From Planctomycetota bacterium (GTDB taxonomy: Bacteria > Planctomycetota > PUPC01 > DSUN01), in the NCBI GenBank assembly GCA_035384565.1, contig DAOOIT010000013.1, positions 54,100 through 118,099 on the forward strand: 64,000 bases of DNA, given 5' to 3'. The position numbers and the translations under genes are program-made. Below the pieces are notes generated by a model. The model saw only the letters and a program-made list of their open reading frames with translations, made no database searches and was not told where the DNA came from. Shown one piece after another: positions 61,372-64,000 of this stretch; position 1 is the stretch's first letter, and each line of letters starts with the position of its first letter.

Positions 61372-63105
61372 ATGCTCTCGGACATCGAAATCGCCCAAGC
61401 GGCCAAGGTCAAGCCCATCGCGGAGATCGCCGAAAAGGCCGGCATTCCCCGCGACATGCTCGAGCTGCACGGCGACTTCAAGGCCAAGGTGAAGCTGGAG
61501 ATCCTGGGCAGGCTCCAGGGCCGGCCGAACGGCAAGTACATTGACGTCACCGCCATCACCCCCACGCCGCTGGGCGAGGGCAAAACGGTCACCACGATCG
61601 GCGTCTCGCAGGGCCTCAACTACATCGGCAAGAAGGTCATCACGTGCATTCGCCAGCCCTCGCAGGGCCCCACCTTCGGCATCAAGGGCGGCGCCGCCGG
61701 CGGCGGCTACGCCCAGGTCATCCCGATGGAAGACTTCAACCTCCACCTCACCGGCGACATCCACGCCGTCGGCGCGGCCCACAACCTCCTCGCCGCCGCC
61801 ATTGACGCCCGCATCCTGCACGAAGACACCCTGTCCGACAAAGCCCTCGCCAAGATGGGCCTCAAGCGGCTGGACATTGACCCCTACTCGATCATGTGGA
61901 ACCGCGTGGTGGACGTTTCGGACCGCGCGCTCCGCAACATCATCGTGGGCCTCGGCGGCGAGGGGGACGGGCGGCCCCGCCAGACCGGCTTCGACATCAC
62001 CGTGGCCAGCGAGGTCATGGCCTGCCTCGCCCTGTGCTCGGACCTCAAGGACCTGCGCAAGCGCCTCGGCCGCATCGTCATCGGCACCTCCAAGAAGGGC
62101 AAGCCCGTCACCGCCGAAGACCTCGGCGTCGCCGGCGCCATGACCGTGCTGATGATGGACGCCGTCAAGCCCACCCTCCTGCAAACCCTCGAGCACAGCC
62201 CCGTCTTCGTCCACGCCGGGCCCTTCGCCAACATCGCACACGGCAACTCGTCCATCATCGCCGACCGCATCGCCCTGCCGCTCGCCGACTACGTGGTCAC
62301 CGAGAGCGGCTTCGCCGCCGACATGGGCATGGAGAAGTTCCTCAACATCAAGTGCCGCATCAGCGGCCTCACCCCGCACGTCGTCGTCATCGTCGCCACC
62401 GTCCGCGCCCTCAAGATGCACGGCGGCGGCCCCAAAGTCACCCCCGGCCGGCCCATCCCCGACGCCTATACCAAGGAGAACATCCCCCTCCTCAAGGCCG
62501 GCTGCGCCAACCTCGCCAAGCACATCGAGAACGCCAAGAAATTCGGCGTCAACGTCGTCGTCGCCGTCAACCGCTTCACCACCGACACCGAGCACGAGAT
62601 CGAAACGGTGAAGGAGGCCGCCATGGCCGCCGGCGCCGAAGGCGCCTACAAGAGCGACGTGTGGGCCAAGGGCGGAGAGGGCGGCGCGCAGCTCGCCGAG
62701 GCCGTCGTCAAGGCGGCCGAGAAGCCCTCCAACTTCCGCTTCCTCTACCCCGACGACATGCCCATCGCCAAGAAGATCGAAACCATCGCCACCCAAATCT
62801 ACGGCGCCAACGGCGTGGACTTCGCGCCCCTCGCCAAGCAGAAGATCGAGATGTTCACCCAGATGGGCCTCGGCAAACTCCCCATCTGCATGGCCAAGAC
62901 CCACCTCTCGATCAGCCACGAGCCCACCTGGAAGGGCGTGCCGACCAACTTCACGCTCCCGGTCCGCGACATCCGCGCCTCGGTGGGCGCCGGCTTCCTC
63001 TACCCCCTGTGCGGCGAGATGCGCACCATGCCCGGCCTCCCCGCCACCCCCGCCTTCATGGCCATTGACATCACCGACGATGGCAAGGCCAAGGGCATCT
63101 TCTAG
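61372..63105 (+). CDS. fhs: formate-tetrahydrofolate ligase
   Basis: 577 aa from the ATG at 61372 (AGGAGG 7 bases upstream). Family motifs: [20 protein letters not shown] (ATP loop), [60 protein letters not shown]. Length is normal. It makes 10-formyl-tetrahydrofolate from formate with ATP, for purine synthesis or the methyl branch of the Wood-Ljungdahl pathway. It stands alone here, and no other pathway genes are in the window. The leader at 61303-61365 and terminators at 63119-63161 frame it as a single transcription unit. Confidence 0.97.
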   Translation: MLSDIEIAQAAKVKPIAEIAEKAGIPRDMLELHGDFKAKVKLEILGRLQGRPNGKYIDVTAITPTPLGEGKTVTTIGVSQGLNYIGKKVITCIRQPSQGPTFGIKGGAAGGGYAQVIPMEDFNLHLTGDIHAVGAAHNLLAAAIDARILHEDTLSDKALAKMGLKRLDIDPYSIMWNRVVDVSDRALRNIIVGLGGEGDGRPRQTGFDITVASEVMACLALCSDLKDLRKRLGRIVIGTSKKGKPVTAEDLGVAGAMTVLMMDAVKPTLLQTLEHSPVFVHAGPFANIAHGNSSIIADRIALPLADYVVTESGFAADMGMEKFLNIKCRISGLTPHVVVIVATVRALKMHGGGPKVTPGRPIPDAYTKENIPLLKAGCANLAKHIENAKKFGVNVVVAVNRFTTDTEHEIETVKEAAMAAGAEGAYKSDVWAKGGEGGAQLAEAVVKAAEKPSNFRFLYPDDMPIAKKIETIATQIYGANGVDFAPLAKQKIEMFTQMGLGKLPICMAKTHLSISHEPTWKGVPTNFTLPVRDIRASVGAGFLYPLCGEMRTMPGLPATPAFMAIDITDDGKAKGIF

Positions 63106-63118
63106 AACGACGCAACCT

Positions 63119-63161
63119 CAAGGCGGGGAGGGACTTCCTGCGCGAAGTCCCTCCCCGCTTC
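63119..63161 (+). terminator. strong terminator-like hairpin after fhs
   Basis: AAGGCGGGGAGGGACTT / AAGTCCCTCCCCGCTT around CCTGCGCG, 16 paired bases, 14 bases after the stop, with only a short T-rich trailer (TTCCTTT). Confidence 0.75.
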
Positions 63162-63210
63162 CTTTGAGCGGAGGCTCACACGGCTGGCTGCTGAACAGGG
63201 CGCCAAACGC

Positions 63211-63242
63211 CGCAGCGGCGGTCAGGGCGACCGCCGCTGCGC
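63211..63242. terminator. second hairpin between convergent genes
   Basis: CGCAGCGGCGGTC / GACCGCCGCTGCG, 13-bp perfect arms with a 5-base loop. It lies between the ends of two convergent genes and could serve both strands. Confidence 0.55.
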
Positions 63243-63268
63243 AAACGAACCGAGCCGTCTGCACCTGG

Positions 63269-63715
63269 TCATTCCGTGCCGCCCGGCTCCGGCTCCGCCA
63301 CCACGAGCGAAATCTGCACCGTCCACCCCGTGAGCACAGGCGGAGCAGCCAACGGGCTCCACGGAATGTGGATGTTGAGGTGGCCCTTGGACTTGAAGTT
63401 CTTGGTCTTCTTGGGCTCGCCCTTGCCGTTCACCTTGCCCTTCGACTTGTCGGGCTTCGTGGTGAACTCCTCGGAGGCCACCTGGACCCCAAGCTCATCG
63501 AGCACAACGACCGCGTAGGTGGAGTCGTCCGCCAGGCCCGAAGCGTTCACGTTCACGATCACCTGAAGCTCGTCTGGGCAGTAGTTGAGGATCACCTTGG
63601 CGGTCCCCGCCGGATCCACCGCCACCTCCTGCTTGACTGCCTTGGCCGAAGCCGCCCCCGCACACACCACCATCACCGCAGCTATCGCCATGAGCCACAC
63701 ACACTTACGCAACAT
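63269..63715 (-). CDS. small exported beta-rich protein of unknown function
   Basis: 148 aa from the ATG at 63715 (AGGAG 6-7 bases upstream). The signal peptide is VWLMAIAAVMVVCAGAASA. The mature part is rich in alternating hydrophobic residues (TAKVILNYCPDELQVIVNVN, TYAVVVLDELGVQVASEEF) and has a lysine-rich stretch (KPDKSKGKVNGKGEPKKTKN) before GHLNIHIPWSPL. It looks like a single small beta-sandwich. Promoter at 63848-63875. I do not recognise the family. Confidence 0.7.
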   Translation of the reverse strand: MLRKCVWLMAIAAVMVVCAGAASAKAVKQEVAVDPAGTAKVILNYCPDELQVIVNVNASGLADDSTYAVVVLDELGVQVASEEFTTKPDKSKGKVNGKGEPKKTKNFKSKGHLNIHIPWSPLAAPPVLTGWTVQISLVVAEPEPGGTE

Positions 63716-63847
63716 CACAGGCTCCTTTCCAGAGACGCGACTCCCCCTGACGGAGGAGACCCGACCCACGCCCCGCCTGAAACAGCTTGCGACGTCGCCT
63801 CTCGCGCGAAGCTCCCTTCACTCCCGCCGGAGGCCGACATCACTTGT

Positions 63848-63875
63848 ATTATACCCCAACTTCCCCGTTCCGCAA
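63848..63875 (-). promoter_or_regulatory. strong candidate sigma70 promoter
   Basis: Minus strand: TTGCGG (63875-63870), 16-base spacer, perfect TATAAT (63853-63848). Predicted leader about 125 bases before the ATG at 63715. Confidence 0.65.
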
Positions 63876-63893
63876 GTTCCGCGCGGTTTAATC

Positions 63894-64000
63894 GGGTGTG
63901 GGCCGGAATCGTAGGTGGTTTCCGATGCGAGAATCCCCGGAACAGGGGAAGGCCCGCGGCAGAGGTAGCCGCGAGCGTCCCGCTTGCGGCTCTCTTCATC
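63894..64000. repeat. partial second MITE-like element cut by the window end
   Basis: GGGTGTGGGCCGGAATCGT (63894-63912) matches the ends of the 49142-49391 element with one change. Further in, GTAGCCGCGAGCGTCCCGCT (from about 63965) matches an arm of the palindrome at 35712-35772. The element continues beyond the window. Confidence 0.7.

Overview
The window looks like a chromosomal segment of an uncultured, GC-rich Planctomycetota-type bacterium (or a close relative in the PVC / Planctomycetota-like candidate phyla). The case rests on content: five secreted or membrane-anchored PQQ-like beta-propellers, a hydrazine-synthase-alpha-like/SUMF1 giant protein with c-type haem motifs, a prepilin-type protein with an H...DG motif, NIPSNAP and GH127 proteins, and many very long antisense open frames caused by GC-rich codon use. 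No rRNA, tRNA, CRISPR array or phage was found. The only mobile element is a REP-associated (Y1) transposase.

Layout. 1-2130 (-): a FAD-dependent oxidoreductase cut by the window edge. 2294-13578 (+): alpha-glucan phosphorylase, squalene-hopene-cyclase-type terpene cyclase, a PQQ-like propeller, a GT4 glycosyltransferase and a LolD/MacB-like ABC ATPase with a giant FtsX permease. 13774-24195 (+): a seven-gene redox locus (propeller, NHL lipoprotein, Tat-exported NapG-like ferredoxin, NapH-like membrane ferredoxin, membrane propeller, NuoE-NuoF-ferredoxin fusion, and a 2Fe-2S/GltD-like flavoprotein lacking its NAD(P)H domain). 24214-29175: cis-prenyltransferase (-), kelch-like secreted protein (+), GH127 glycosidase (-). 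29379-35586 (+): complete peptide/nickel-type ABC transporter. 35836-42959 (+): propeller with LamG domain, ferredoxin, radical SAM protein, DUF116-polyprenyl synthase fusion and a second alpha-alpha-toroid protein. 42948-52843 (-): QueG-like protein, NIPSNAP protein, the 1389-aa HzsA-like/SUMF1 protein, a MITE-like element, the RAYT transposase, another propeller and an outer lipoprotein. 53038-56108 (-): arsenic-type operon (SPASM radical SAM, ArsC, thioredoxin, ArsF-ArsG fusion). 56506-60000 (-): sugar-type ABC transporter without its ATPase. 60302-63715: prepilin-like protein, formate-tetrahydrofolate ligase, small exported protein.

How it may work together (inference): the redox locus and fhs fit an anaerobic or microaerophilic life with NAD(H)/ferredoxin chemistry. 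The two NapG/NapH-like proteins could pass electrons between the NADH-side flavoproteins and exported beta-propeller proteins. Two isoprenoid loci (hopene-cyclase type; DUF116-prenyl synthase plus toroid) and a divergent cis-prenyl synthase suggest membrane terpenoid chemistry. The ABC importers and GH127 point to scavenging of peptides and plant-type sugars.

The most unusual signal is at the DNA level. Families of short low-complexity words (GATG/CATC, GTCC, GAGTGCG, AATCCGC, ATCACGC) form hairpins in gaps between same-strand genes and also sit in frame inside conserved enzymes. Next to them are palindromes that differ by compensatory changes, a nested 250-bp inverted-repeat element, and a RAYT gene bounded by 28-bp inverted repeats. 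All function calls come from reading the sequence; no database search was run.
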